Source: Halalkalicoccus jeotgali B3
Lineage (GTDB): Archaea > Halobacteriota > Halobacteria > Halobacteriales > Halalkalicoccaceae
Length of the DNA stretch: 64,000 nt
NCBI RefSeq assembly: GCF_000196895.1
Contig: NC_014297.1
Coordinates: 2,680,468-2,744,467 of the forward strand
Reading direction: 5' to 3'
Shown piece after piece: positions 54,935 through 63,967 of the stretch (position 1 is its first letter; each line of letters starts with the position of its first letter). The notes under the pieces are model-generated. The model had not been told where the DNA came from. It ran no database searches and saw only the letters and a list, made by a program, of their open reading frames with translations. The position numbers and the translations under genes are program-made.

Positions 54935-56026
54935 ATGGACGAACGAACCCACGAACACGCCGAGGTACTGGTTGACTGGAGCGCACGGGTCGAACGGGGC
55001 GATGACGTCGTCCTCTCGGTCGCGGAGGGGGCCCACGACCTCGCGGTAGCGGTCGCGGAGAAGCTGGGCGAGCGCGGTGCGAACCCGCTCGTGACCTACG
55101 ATTCGGACGAGGTGAGCCGGGCGTATCTCCGGGCGCACGACGGCGAGTTCGGGACCGGAGAACACGAACTGGCGATGATGGAGTCGGCGGACGTCTACCT
55201 CCGACTGGGTGGTGGGCGTAACACGAGCGCGCTTGCGGACGTCCCCGGCGAGGTCCGCCAGGGGTACGCCACGGCGACGGCGGCGCTCCGCGAGACCCGA
55301 ATGGACACCGACTGGGTTTCGACCGTACACCCCACGCGAAGCCTCGCCCAGCAGGCCGGCATGGCCTACGAGGAGTATCGGGACTTCGTCTACGACGCGA
55401 TCTGTCGGGACTGGGAAGCACTGGCCGAGGAGATGGCCGAGATGAAGGAGCTCCTCGATGCGGGAAGCGAGGTACGTATCGAGAAGGGGGGCACCGATCT
55501 CACGATGTCTATCGAGGGCCGAACGGCGGTGAACAGCGCCGCCTCGGTCGCCTACGACTCGCACAACCTGCCCTCCGGTGAGGTCTTTACCGCGCCCCAC
55601 GCCACGGAGGGCGAGGTCTTCTTCGACGTGCCGATGACGATCAACGGAAAGCGCCTGCAGGACGTCTCGCTGGTCTTCGAGGGCGGCGAGGTCGTCGATT
55701 TCTCGGCGGGAACCAACGAGGACGAACTCGAAACGATCCTCGACACCGACGCGGGCGCGCGGCGGCTCGGGGAACTGGGCATCGGGATGAACCGCGGGAT
55801 CGACCGCTTTACCGACAACGTCCTCTTCGACGAGAAGATGGGCGACACCGTTCATCTGGCGGTGGGCCGGGCCTACGACGCCTGCCTACCCGAGGGCGAG
55901 TCGGGCAACGACTCGGCGGTCCACGTCGACCTGATCACCGACATGAGCGAGGGCGTCATGGAGATCGACGGCGAAGTCGTCCAGCGAAACGGCGTTTTCC
56001 GCTGGGAGGACGGGTTCGAGGTGTAG
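54935..56026 (+). CDS. Thermophilic (M29) aminopeptidase
   Basis: 363 aa of the M29/AmpS-T family, which removes N-terminal amino acids using a two-metal site. Metal ligands are supplied by E and H around DVPMTINGK and FTAPHATEGEVFF, YDSHNLPSGEVF and the C-terminal HLAVGRAYDACLPEGESG/HVDLITDMS. Start MDERTHEHAEVLVDWSARVE. Follows valS by 71 bp. Confidence 0.88.
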   Translation: MDERTHEHAEVLVDWSARVERGDDVVLSVAEGAHDLAVAVAEKLGERGANPLVTYDSDEVSRAYLRAHDGEFGTGEHELAMMESADVYLRLGGGRNTSALADVPGEVRQGYATATAALRETRMDTDWVSTVHPTRSLAQQAGMAYEEYRDFVYDAICRDWEALAEEMAEMKELLDAGSEVRIEKGGTDLTMSIEGRTAVNSAASVAYDSHNLPSGEVFTAPHATEGEVFFDVPMTINGKRLQDVSLVFEGGEVVDFSAGTNEDELETILDTDAGARRLGELGIGMNRGIDRFTDNVLFDEKMGDTVHLAVGRAYDACLPEGESGNDSAVHVDLITDMSEGVMEIDGEVVQRNGVFRWEDGFEV

Positions 56027-56164
56027 GTAACCCTCTGTCGTGCAGGTTTGTGTGTCAGTGTAGGTCCAACGGTTCCATAGCCCGTGCGAACCGCCGACGG
56101 CGAGCGCGTCGACGACGGCGCCTGGATCCGCCGTATTCGAGGGCGTGGTAGTCGCCGGTGAGGG

Positions 56165-56842
56165 TTATCCGAGCGCCTCCGCGACCGGGGCGACTCGGAC
56201 GTGGCGGGCGACATCCTCGGGTAGCGAGACGCGGCCGTCGTCGGTGCTGACGGTCACCATCCCGAAGGGGGCGACCTCCTCCACCGAGAGGGAGACCCCG
56301 GGGTTGACGCCGTGTTCCGAGAGGTATTCGAGGACATCGGGGTCGCGGTCGCTGACCTCCCGGACCTCGACGGTCGCGCCGACCTCACACTCGGACAGCA
56401 CGTCGCCGGCGGGTTCGGCGGGCGGTTCGAGGTCCTCGTTGGGGATCGGCGCGCCGTGGGGGTCGACCGTCGGGTCCTCCAAAACAGCGGCGACACGCTC
56501 CTCGAAGGCCTCGCTGATGTGGTGTTCGAGCCGGTCGGCCTCGTCGTGGACCTCGCTCCACGCGAAATCGAGGTGCTCGCTCAGGTAGGCCTCGAGCAGT
56601 CGGTGATGCCGGATCACCTCAATGGCGACGCGCTCGCCTTCGGGAGTGAGGACGACCCCCTTGTACTTCTCGCGGTCGAGCAGTCCCCGCGATTCGAGCT
56701 TCGAGAGCATGCTCGTGACCGTCGGCGGTGTCACTCCGAGGTGGTCGGCGAGCGCCGAGGTGCGCACGCGCTCGTCGGCGCCCTCCCGCTGGAGCTGGTA
56801 GATGGCCTTGAGGTAGTCCTCCATGACGGCGCTGAGCGTCAT
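56165..56842 (-). CDS. sirR: DtxR/MntR family metal-dependent repressor (SirR-like)
   Basis: 225 aa. N-terminal winged helix with LSAVMEDYLKAIYQLQREGA and VRTSALADHLGVTPPTVTSM (recognition helix), dimerisation domain containing metal ligands (RLLEAYLSEHLDFAWSEVHD, EADRLEHHISEAFEE) and a C-terminal SH3-like FeoA domain (about 155-225). Senses Mn or Fe and represses uptake genes in Halobacterium relatives. Start uncertain between Met1 and Met7. Confidence 0.92.
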   Translation of the reverse strand: MTLSAVMEDYLKAIYQLQREGADERVRTSALADHLGVTPPTVTSMLSKLESRGLLDREKYKGVVLTPEGERVAIEVIRHHRLLEAYLSEHLDFAWSEVHDEADRLEHHISEAFEERVAAVLEDPTVDPHGAPIPNEDLEPPAEPAGDVLSECEVGATVEVREVSDRDPDVLEYLSEHGVNPGVSLSVEEVAPFGMVTVSTDDGRVSLPEDVARHVRVAPVAEALG

Positions 56843-56920
56843 CGCTCGCATTAGACGCGCCGAAAGCCTAAGTCTACCGCCATCGAATCCGGCGGTTGCG
56901 TCGCTATCGGTTCGACGTGT

Positions 56921-57266
56921 GGTTGAGGGGAGTAAGCCCCCTTCTGTTCGGCCCGGCATTCGGCTGAGCGCCCGCACCCGTGTCCGGGCTACCATGGCGA
57001 CGCTCTCGCGTCGCGTGGCGCGGGCTTGCACCGGCGAGGGTGGCCGTTCCATCCGTTCTCCCCCGTCGGCGCTCGGTCGGTGACTCCCCGCCCTCTCGGG
57101 TCGGGTTCGCGGACCTCATCGCTCGGGGGGAGCGGTATCGTTTCTGTTCCAGTGCCAGCGCTCTCGCACTCCGGGTTTGCACCCGGTCGCCCGCCCGGAC
57201 GGTGGGGGGACTTTCCTCGTTTGCGTGCCCGCAGGGCACGATACGGTGGCCGGGCTCCCTCTACCG
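56921..57266 (-). ncRNA. rnpB: RNase P RNA
   Basis: On the minus strand the universally conserved core GAGGAAAGTCCCCCCAC occurs near the 5' end (57199-57215), and the RNA ends in ACAGAAGGGGGCTTACTCCC then CTCAACC, the classical P4/P1 3' partner. P1 pairs GGTAGAGGGAG with CTCCCCTCAACC. The length of about 346 nt is normal for archaeal type A RNase P RNA, which matures tRNA 5' ends. Ends are approximate. Confidence 0.9.
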
Positions 57267-57368
57267 AACGGGCCTAGTCGCGATCGGGTCATAAGTCGTT
57301 CGCTCGGCGCGTCAGACGTCCCGTCTCAAACAGAAGGCTTGAAGGCAAATACACCCATCATACGGGAT

Positions 57369-57980
57369 ATGTCCGAGGCCCAGACCGTACGCCTCAGCTA
57401 CGAAGACGGCATTCGGGCCGTCGAACTGGCGCGCGAATCGATCGAGTCCTACGTTCGTCACGGTCAGCGCGAGCAGCCGGGCAGCATGCGCGAGGCGTTC
57501 TATCAGCGAACCGGGGCGCTGGTGCGCATCGAATCGACTCGCGGACGGGGCAGCCTGCGGGGGTGTGCCGGCTCGTATCAGTCGAGCGACCAGTTGGGTC
57601 ACGCCATCGTCGACGCCGCCATCGCTGCCGCCAGTGGCGATTCGTGTGGCTCGGAACTCACCGCCGCCGAACTCGACAGCGTCGCGGTCTCGACGTGTAT
57701 CGTCCGTGACGTCCTCCTGACCGACGATCCGCTTGCGGACCTCGAACTCGGCGTCCACGGGATCGCGATCGATGCCGGGGACCGGGGCGGGTGGCTCTAC
57801 CCGACGATCCCCGTCGAGAACGACTGGAGCGCCCGCGAGTACCTCGATCGTACCTGCCGGAAGGCCGGCCTCCCGCCGACGGCCTGGCAGGACGACGACG
57901 TGATGGTCGTGCTCTTCGGCGGCGAGGTCTTCCGCGAGCGCGAGCCGAACGGCTCGGTCGAGCACCGCTCGAACCTATAA
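57369..57980 (+). CDS. AMMECR1 domain protein
   Basis: 203 aa. The hallmark LRGCAGSY (LRGC motif, about residues 59-66) and VSTCIVRDVLLTDDP, GWLYPTIPVENDWSAREYL, TCRKAGLPPTAW define the AMMECR1/TIGR00296 family, a conserved fold whose function is unresolved; some members work beside radical SAM AmmeMemoRadiSam proteins. Start ATG 57369. Converges on the nicotinate phosphoribosyltransferase gene with a 6-bp overlap. Confidence 0.9.
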   Translation: MSEAQTVRLSYEDGIRAVELARESIESYVRHGQREQPGSMREAFYQRTGALVRIESTRGRGSLRGCAGSYQSSDQLGHAIVDAAIAAASGDSCGSELTAAELDSVAVSTCIVRDVLLTDDPLADLELGVHGIAIDAGDRGGWLYPTIPVENDWSAREYLDRTCRKAGLPPTAWQDDDVMVVLFGGEVFREREPNGSVEHRSNL

Positions 57981-59114
57981 CACGGCCGCCGCGTCCGCAC
58001 GCAACCGTTCTTCCGCCACGTCGATACCGAACTCCCGGACGATCTCCCCATCCTCGATCAGCGGCTCCAATAGCGCCTCCCCGTCGGCGTCCTCGCGATC
58101 GGCGAGCGCGACGTGATGGCCGCCCTCGGACGTCCGGTAGACCTCCTTGACGCCGGGGAGCTTTCCGCGCTTTGCGATCGCCTCGCCCTCGATCTCGACG
58201 ATATCGAGCGCGAAGTCGACCGGGTCGGCGCTCGTGATCGCGCCGCCGACGCCAAAGCCCGCCGCCACGTCCCGCAGTTCGCGTAAGTCCGCGGGGCCGA
58301 GCCCGCCCGAGGCGAAGATGCCCACGTCCTCGTAGCCCCGCGAGTCGAGGTGCCAGCGCAGTTCCTTGAGGATGTGTTCGAAGTCGCCGCGTCGGGAGCC
58401 GGTGGTGTCGATGCGCACGCTGTCCAGATCGTCGCCGAGCGCCTCGATCGCGCCGAGTACCTCCTCGATCTCGTCCGAAAAGGTATCACATAGCGCGATC
58501 CGGGGCACGTCCTCTGGGACGGCCTCGTCGAACGCGCGGAAGGCCGCCTGCTGGTTGCCTCGGCCGTAACACAGCAACAGGGCGTGGGGCATGGTCCCGC
58601 CGGCCTCCCGTCCCAGGACTTCGCCGGCAGCCACGTGCGAGAAGCCATCCAGCCCGGCGATCAGCGCCGCCCGCTCGACGGTGGGTGCGAGCATCGGGTG
58701 GAGGTGCCGAGCGCCAAAGGAGAGCACCTGCGAGTCGGGGGCCGCCCGGCGCACGTCGAGGGCGGCCGAGAGGAAGGCGCTGGCCTGCGAGAGAAAGCCC
58801 AGAATCGAGGTCTCGAAGCGCGCGAACTCCAGGTACGGCCCCTCGATACGCATGACGGGGCCGCCGTCGAACAGCCGCCCCTCGCGGATGGCGTGGACCG
58901 TCAGCTCGCGACCGGCGAGCAGGTTCGCGACGTCTTTGATCCCCCCGAAGGCCTCGAACTCGCCGGTGGGGAACTGATCCGCGGTCACCTCGGCGACGAC
59001 GCGAGGGTTCTTCCCGGCGTGTTCGAGGGTCGTCTCGGTCCGCAGGAAGTAGGCGTCGGTCGCGGTGCCCTCGCGGATCGCCGCCGGCGAGAGCGTCTCG
59101 AATCGGTCGTCCAT
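57975..59114 (-). CDS. pncB: Nicotinate phosphoribosyltransferase
   Basis: 379 aa, archaeal-type NAPRT that makes nicotinate mononucleotide from nicotinate and PRPP for NAD salvage. Substrate residues in GTATDAYFLRTETTLEHAG and FGARHLHPMLAPTVERA (His), phosphate-loop GGAITSADPVDFALDIVEIE region and IASGGL-like IFASGGLGPADL. The cysteine hydrolase gene at 60787 (PncA) supplies the preceding step. They flank a surface protein gene. Confidence 0.9.
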   Translation of the reverse strand: MDDRFETLSPAAIREGTATDAYFLRTETTLEHAGKNPRVVAEVTADQFPTGEFEAFGGIKDVANLLAGRELTVHAIREGRLFDGGPVMRIEGPYLEFARFETSILGFLSQASAFLSAALDVRRAAPDSQVLSFGARHLHPMLAPTVERAALIAGLDGFSHVAAGEVLGREAGGTMPHALLLCYGRGNQQAAFRAFDEAVPEDVPRIALCDTFSDEIEEVLGAIEALGDDLDSVRIDTTGSRRGDFEHILKELRWHLDSRGYEDVGIFASGGLGPADLRELRDVAAGFGVGGAITSADPVDFALDIVEIEGEAIAKRGKLPGVKEVYRTSEGGHHVALADREDADGEALLEPLIEDGEIVREFGIDVAEERLRADAAAVL

Positions 59115-59152
59115 GCCCCGGATTCGTGGGGCGACCTCGAAAAAACACGTGG

Positions 59153-60712
59153 TTAGCCTCGTCGGACGAAAAGCGCCCCCGCGGCGAACACGACCAGAAG
59201 CGCCACCAGCGGGGCGGTGATCCCGAAGCCGGGCAGGGCCTCAGCGTCCACACCCGACCCCTCCTCGGCACTCGCGTCGGCCCCGGGCGCGCCCTCGTCG
59301 GAGCCGGGTCGGGCCTCGGCCGAGATCCCACCGAGCGAATCGACGTCGGGCGCGTGAGTGATCGTGACGGTATCGCCATCGACGGCCACGTGATACGCCC
59401 CGTCGTAGCCGCCCTCCTCGATGACGTAGGTGTCGCTCTCGACGCGCTCTGCGCCCCAGTAGGCGAGCAGGTCGTCGAAACCGCCCGCGAAGGTCTCGAC
59501 GTCTTCGGGCGACTCGTACGTCAGTTTCAAGACGTAGCCCAACTCGTCGCCGTTCTCGTAGGCGACGAGTCGGTCGCCCGCCCAGCCCGCGGCGTACCGG
59601 CTCCCGTAGTCGAACATCCCGTACGGGGGCGGTTCGTCGCCCTCGTAGGTGAACCACTCGTCGGCGGGGATCACCGGATCCTGTCCGTTGCTGTCGTACA
59701 GCGGATTGACGAACATGGTCGTGATCGCGCCCGCCCCCAACCGGTCGTAGTCGGGCCCGCCCTCGGGGTCGAGGCGCTCCCACTCCTCGGCGGACGAGTC
59801 CTCGATACTCACCTCGCGGGGGTCGTCGTTCGGGTAGCGCTCGGGGGAGATCACCTGCTCGGTGCTTCGTGGTGGGTCGTCGTAGGCGGCGTCGACGGCG
59901 TTCCAGCCGCCCGCCCCGTGGATCGTCTCGACGAAGGCTGGGCCGGCGTCGTAGGGCAGGTACTCGAGGATCAGGACGCCGATGTTCGCGGGGCGGTTCT
60001 GGCCCTCGGCGGGCTCCCCACCGGTATCGCCGGGGATCATACACTCCCACTCGACGCCACAGCGCCGTTCGTACAGCGTCTCGGTGTAGACGGCGTCTCC
60101 CTCGATCAACCCGAGTTCGCCGCCCGAGCCGTCCTGCGTACGGGCGTCGTAGTTCGCGAGCCCCCAGCGGTCGTCCTGGTAGGCGTGGACGAGTTCGTGT
60201 GCGAGGGTGAGTTCGTTCAGTCGGGGTTCCTCATTGTTCGAGACGACGACGATCTCGCCGGTTGCGGGCTCGTAGAACCCCGCGATGGAGGTGTTTGCGT
60301 TCTCGGTCCGGACGGCGGTCGCGTTCTCCTCGTCGCCGACCAGAAACAGCGCCTGGAGGCGCGCGTTCTCGAACGTCGCCTGCTCTCCGGTCACGGTCCC
60401 GCCCAGCCCGGCGTACTGGCGCTGGAACTCCTCGCGGGTGACGACGGTCACCGGGGGCCGGTCCTCGAACTCGATCCCTCGAACCGCCTCGATGCGGACC
60501 ATCGCCCGCGAGACGACCGCCTCGAGTTCGGTCTCGGAGAGGCCGTCCGAGGCGTCGACCGCGAGCTCGTCGTCGGGATTGTACTGTCGCCAGTCGCCCC
60601 CCGGTTCCGACCCCGTTTGTGCCTCGGCGGGCACGCTGAGGCCGAACGCGCCCGGAGCGGCGCCGGAGAGGACGAGCAACACGACGAGCGAGAGCACCGC
60701 GGGACGACGCAT
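59153..60712 (-). CDS. Hvo_1808-type surface metalloprotease-like protein, PGF-CTERM
   Basis: 519 aa. Signal peptide at residues 1-27, a zinc motif HELVHAYQDDRWGL (HExxH, with a downstream conserved Glu in GLIEGDAVYTE) suggesting a zinc metallopeptidase, a Ser/Glu linker, then PGFGITAPLVALLVVFAAGA and a basic tail: a PGF-CTERM for archaeosortase A. Such proteins belong to a haloarchaeal surface family. Peptidase activity is predicted only. Confidence 0.82.
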   Translation of the reverse strand: MRRPAVLSLVVLLVLSGAAPGAFGLSVPAEAQTGSEPGGDWRQYNPDDELAVDASDGLSETELEAVVSRAMVRIEAVRGIEFEDRPPVTVVTREEFQRQYAGLGGTVTGEQATFENARLQALFLVGDEENATAVRTENANTSIAGFYEPATGEIVVVSNNEEPRLNELTLAHELVHAYQDDRWGLANYDARTQDGSGGELGLIEGDAVYTETLYERRCGVEWECMIPGDTGGEPAEGQNRPANIGVLILEYLPYDAGPAFVETIHGAGGWNAVDAAYDDPPRSTEQVISPERYPNDDPREVSIEDSSAEEWERLDPEGGPDYDRLGAGAITTMFVNPLYDSNGQDPVIPADEWFTYEGDEPPPYGMFDYGSRYAAGWAGDRLVAYENGDELGYVLKLTYESPEDVETFAGGFDDLLAYWGAERVESDTYVIEEGGYDGAYHVAVDGDTVTITHAPDVDSLGGISAEARPGSDEGAPGADASAEEGSGVDAEALPGFGITAPLVALLVVFAAGALFVRRG

Positions 60713-60786
60713 GATTCACCCACGGCTCGCCCGACCAAAAGTCACCCGACGCGGATGTTCTTGTAGCCGGACACCCAACGGCGGGT

Positions 60787-61362
60787 ATGCGATTCGACCC
60801 TGATCGGACGGCGCTGGTCGTCGTCGACATGCAAAAGGGCTTCTGTCACGAGGAGGGGAGCCTGTACGCACCCGCGAGCGAAGCCGCGATCAGCTCGGTG
60901 AAAGAGGCCATCGAAACCGCACGCGAGGCGGGCGTGCAGGTGGTCTACACCCGGGACGTCCACCCACCGGAACAGTTCGAGGACGCCCACTACTACGACG
61001 AGTTCGAGCGCTGGGGCGAACACGTCCTCGAGGGCTCGCGGGAGGCCGAAATCGTCGGGGAACTGGCTCCCGAAGAGGGCGATCACGTCGTCGAGAAACA
61101 CACCTACGACGCCTTCTACAACACCGAACTGGAGGGATGGCTCCGCGCACGCGGCATCGAGGACCTACTGATCTGTGGTACGCTGGCGAACGTCTGTGTG
61201 TTCCACACGGCGGGCAGCGCCGGCCTGCGCGATTTCCGGCCCGTCGTGATCGAGGACGCCTTGGGCTACATCGAGGAGGACCACTTGGAGTACGCCCTCG
61301 AACACTCGGCGTGGCTATTCGGGGAGACGATCGGGCGCGACGGGATCGAGTTCGATCCATGA
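60787..61362 (+). CDS. pncA: Cysteine hydrolase, probable nicotinamidase
   Basis: 191 aa isochorismatase-like enzyme. Catalytic triad D14 (LVVVDMQKGFC), K104 (VVEKHTYDAF) and C137 (CGTLANVCVFHTA), with metal-binding residues in TRDVHPP. Beside pncB, deamidation of nicotinamide to nicotinate is the natural function. Starts MRFDPDRTALVVVD. Its TGA overlaps the next ATG (ATGA). Confidence 0.88.
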   Translation: MRFDPDRTALVVVDMQKGFCHEEGSLYAPASEAAISSVKEAIETAREAGVQVVYTRDVHPPEQFEDAHYYDEFERWGEHVLEGSREAEIVGELAPEEGDHVVEKHTYDAFYNTELEGWLRARGIEDLLICGTLANVCVFHTAGSAGLRDFRPVVIEDALGYIEEDHLEYALEHSAWLFGETIGRDGIEFDP

Positions 61363-61796
61363 GCGACGGGGATCCCGAGTACGATACGGATTTCCGCGAG
61401 AACCCCGAGGACTACGAGATCGGCCGCGGCGAGGAGGGCGTCTTCAAGGTCCAACCGTATAAGAGCGAACTGCTCCCGCTGTGGACGTTCAAGACGCCCG
61501 AGGAGGCCGAAGAGTCGGCGGAAGCGATCCTCGGGAAGTACGAGGAGTATCGTGAGAACGACGACTTCCCGGGGATGGACATGGCCCGCAAGTACCTCCG
61601 GATGGGCTACACCCGGTCGATGCGCTACGCGCGATATCCCGGCGGGACGAAGTACAAAGACGGCGAGGAGCGAGAACCGGAGGAGTGGGCCGACCCCGAG
61701 AAACGCGAGGCGGCGCTTCGTTTCGAGCAGCGTTTAGAGCGCGTTCGCGATGACGAGGCCTATCGGCGGGCGAAGGAGGCCCACCGGAAACGATGA
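61359..61796 (+). CDS. DUF4385 protein
   Basis: 145 aa, highly charged. ARKYLRMGYTRSMRYARYPG is characteristic of DUF4385, found also in bacteria and bacteriophage genomes; function unknown. Start is coupled to the preceding gene by an ATGA overlap, and its TGA overlaps the following ATG, making a chain pncA-DUF4385-JAMM. Confidence 0.8.
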   Translation: MSDGDPEYDTDFRENPEDYEIGRGEEGVFKVQPYKSELLPLWTFKTPEEAEESAEAILGKYEEYRENDDFPGMDMARKYLRMGYTRSMRYARYPGGTKYKDGEEREPEEWADPEKREAALRFEQRLERVRDDEAYRRAKEAHRKR

Positions 61797-62245
61797 GCAA
61801 TCGATCGCCGGCGACGAGCGCCCGAGTCATCGAGTTCGAGCGCGGGGCCTACGACGCGATCGTCGAACACGCCCGCGAGGGGGCTCCCGAGGAGGTCTGT
61901 GGCGTTCTGGGCGGCGTCGCTGGCGAGACGTGCTCGCGGGTGCGGACGGTCCGTCGGGCGGAAAACGCCGCAGAGAGGCCGAAGACGCGCTACGCGATCG
62001 CCCCCGCCGAGGCGATCGAACTGATCGAGGGCGTTGAGGCCGAGGGCGACCTCGTGGGGTTCTATCACTCGCATCCGGCGGGCCCGCCCGAACCGAGCGA
62101 GACCGACGCGGCGCGGGCGGCGTGGCCGGGAGCGAGCTACGTGATCGTGGCGCTTGGCGGCGAGCCGTGCGTCGGCGCGTGGCGCTGGACGGACGGGGAC
62201 GGGTTCGAGGCGGAGACGGTCGGCATGCTCCCGGCGGAGCGATAG
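61793..62245 (+). CDS. JAMM/MPN desampylase-like metalloprotease
   Basis: 150 aa. Complete JAMM motif: Glu in EEVCGVLGGV (E33/E34), then H92-S-H94 followed seven residues on by S102 and D105 (GFYHSHPAGPPEPSETD). These bind the zinc of isopeptidases that remove ubiquitin-like modifiers; Haloferax HvJAMM1 desampylates SAMP conjugates. ATGA overlap with the DUF4385 gene. A rhodanese gene follows 30 nt later, a plausible partner in ubiquitin-like sulfur chemistry. Confidence 0.88.
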   Translation: MSNRSPATSARVIEFERGAYDAIVEHAREGAPEEVCGVLGGVAGETCSRVRTVRRAENAAERPKTRYAIAPAEAIELIEGVEAEGDLVGFYHSHPAGPPEPSETDAARAAWPGASYVIVALGGEPCVGAWRWTDGDGFEAETVGMLPAER

Positions 62246-62275
62246 CCTCACGGGGCTCGATCCCTGAGGGCACCC

Positions 62276-62599
62276 ATGGTCGAGGAACTCACTCCCGAGG
62301 AGGTAAAGGAGAAGGTCGAAGAGGGAGAGGTACGGGTCGTCGACATCCGCTCGCCGGCCGAGTTCGAGCGGGGACACATCCCCGGCGCGATCAACGTCCC
62401 GATGACCCGGCTCCCGAGCGAGATCGACCAACACGACTGGGACGGCGAGGTCGTCGTCGCCTGCCCGATCGGCAAGAGTTCGATCCAGGCCGCCAAACTC
62501 ATCGGGAGCTACGAGGGCGTCGAGAACGCGAACCGGATCGCGAGCATGGAGGGTGGCTACGACGCCTGGGAGTACGACCTCGAGAGCGGCGAGGCCTGA
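62276..62599 (+). CDS. Single-domain rhodanese
   Basis: 107 aa single rhodanese domain with the active cysteine C63 in ACPIGKSSIQAAKL. It transfers sulfane sulfur; IRSPAEFERGHIPGAINVPM is family typical. In haloarchaea rhodaneses support tRNA thiolation and SAMP/UbaA reactions. Position after JAMM desampylase supports this role by inference. Confidence 0.88.
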   Translation: MVEELTPEEVKEKVEEGEVRVVDIRSPAEFERGHIPGAINVPMTRLPSEIDQHDWDGEVVVACPIGKSSIQAAKLIGSYEGVENANRIASMEGGYDAWEYDLESGEA

Positions 62600-62605
62600 G
62601 AACGC

Positions 62606-63064
62606 TCACTCGCCCCGGAACAGCCGGTAGGCACCCTGTCCGGTGGCGACCGGCCGCGATTCCGCGTCGGGCCCGCTCTCGAGGCGGATCTCGCTGACGC
62701 CGACGCTCCCGCCCGAGCGGATGACCTCCGCGGTCGCGGTCAGATCGTCCGTGGCCCGTTCGAGGTAGTTGACGTTCAGGTTGATCGTAGCCACGCCACC
62801 CTCGAACGGGTCGTCGAGGGTGGTCCGCAGGGCGAGCCCGCCCGCGGTGTCGATCAGGGTCGCGGCGACCCCGCCGTTGATCTCGGGACGCCCCTCGCTC
62901 CCGCCGGGATGGACGTTGGTGAGTTTCTCGTCGTAGGGGATCGACATGACGAGACGGCCCTCCTCGAGCGCGTCGACGCGGGTGCCGAGCCAGGAGAGGT
63001 ACTCGTGGTGGTCGTCGATGTACGCCTGGAGGAACGAGCCGTCGTCGATGGGGAACTGCGTCAT
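62606..63064 (-). CDS. PaaI-family hotdog thioesterase
   Basis: 152 aa. Hotdog fold with GGVAATLIDTAGGLALRTTL (central helix, conserved Gly and Asp), then TINLNVNYLERATDDLTATA. Family members hydrolyse aryl-CoA thioesters. Start MTQFPIDDGSFLQAY. Substrate not readable. Confidence 0.88.
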   Translation of the reverse strand: MTQFPIDDGSFLQAYIDDHHEYLSWLGTRVDALEEGRLVMSIPYDEKLTNVHPGGSEGRPEINGGVAATLIDTAGGLALRTTLDDPFEGGVATINLNVNYLERATDDLTATAEVIRSGGSVGVSEIRLESGPDAESRPVATGQGAYRLFRGE

Positions 63065-63094
63065 ACTCCCACCACAGGAGCCGGCGGCTTGAAC

Positions 63095-63916
63095 TCACCG
63101 ACCCGGTCGGATCGAGACCTCGATCCGCTCGCCGACCGCGAAGTCGTGGCCCGGGCAGACGAGTTTCGCGCCCAGCGTCTCCCGACCGGCGAACAGCGAG
63201 AGCCCCGTAATCGGGTTGCCGTTCGCACGCACCTCGATGGGATCCCACGCGAGGTCGCGTCCCGTGGCGGTTCCGATCCGCTCGCCGAGCAGCGAGAGCG
63301 GTCCTGACGCCCCCGCGAGCGCCCCCGCACCCGCGTAGTGGGGCAGGCCGCCGTCTATCGCCGTTTCGCCCGAATCGTCGGCGATGCCTGCAAAGTGCTG
63401 ACCGGGTGCGGGGTGGGCCGGCGCGTCGAGGACGACGAAGGTCTCGCCGACCGCGTTCACGCGCCCCGTTCCGTCCCAGACGACCGGTTCGACACGCGCG
63501 TCGATCTCGATCGGGAGCGATCCCGACGCCCGATACGGGTTCGCGTCGGGCGCGCGAAAGCCCACGTGGAGGTGGTCGTCGACCCACGGCGCGAAAAAGC
63601 CCGCCCGAAGCGTACTCCCGAGCGGATCGCCGACTTCGACGTGATCGCCCGCCTCGACGGCGGGGTCGACGTGGAGGATCCGGGCGATTCGATCCCCGCA
63701 GTCGATCACGAGCAGGTGGTCGTGCTCGGGCGCGTAGGGTTTCGGCGGCGCACGTACCGTCCGGGTGTCGAGGACCTCGCCGGAAACGGGGCTCGGCGCG
63801 CCCTCGGCAGGGTAGAGGTCGATCGCGCGACCCCGGTCGTGGGCGGTGTACGGCGAGTTGTAGAGGCTGAATCGGGGGTAGCGCGCGAGGAGCGCCTCCG
63901 AGAGGGTCACGGCCAT
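63095..63916 (-). CDS. M23-like (LytM-fold) protein
   Basis: 273 aa, no signal peptide. The LytM/M23 metal motif is recognisable: AHDRGRAIDLYPAEGAP (H and D), SPVSGEV, ILHVDPAVEAGDHVEVGDPL and DDHLHVGFRAP (HxH), so a zinc site could be complete. M23 enzymes cut peptidoglycan, which archaea lack, so a peptidase of other polymers or a non-enzymatic role is more likely. C-terminal half is a beta-rich extension. Confidence 0.6.
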   Translation of the reverse strand: MAVTLSEALLARYPRFSLYNSPYTAHDRGRAIDLYPAEGAPSPVSGEVLDTRTVRAPPKPYAPEHDHLLVIDCGDRIARILHVDPAVEAGDHVEVGDPLGSTLRAGFFAPWVDDHLHVGFRAPDANPYRASGSLPIEIDARVEPVVWDGTGRVNAVGETFVVLDAPAHPAPGQHFAGIADDSGETAIDGGLPHYAGAGALAGASGPLSLLGERIGTATGRDLAWDPIEVRANGNPITGLSLFAGRETLGAKLVCPGHDFAVGERIEVSIRPGR

Positions 63917-63967
63917 GACCGGGGGTTCGGGCGCGGGGGTTTAGCCCCGTCGGCTCCAACCCGTCCC

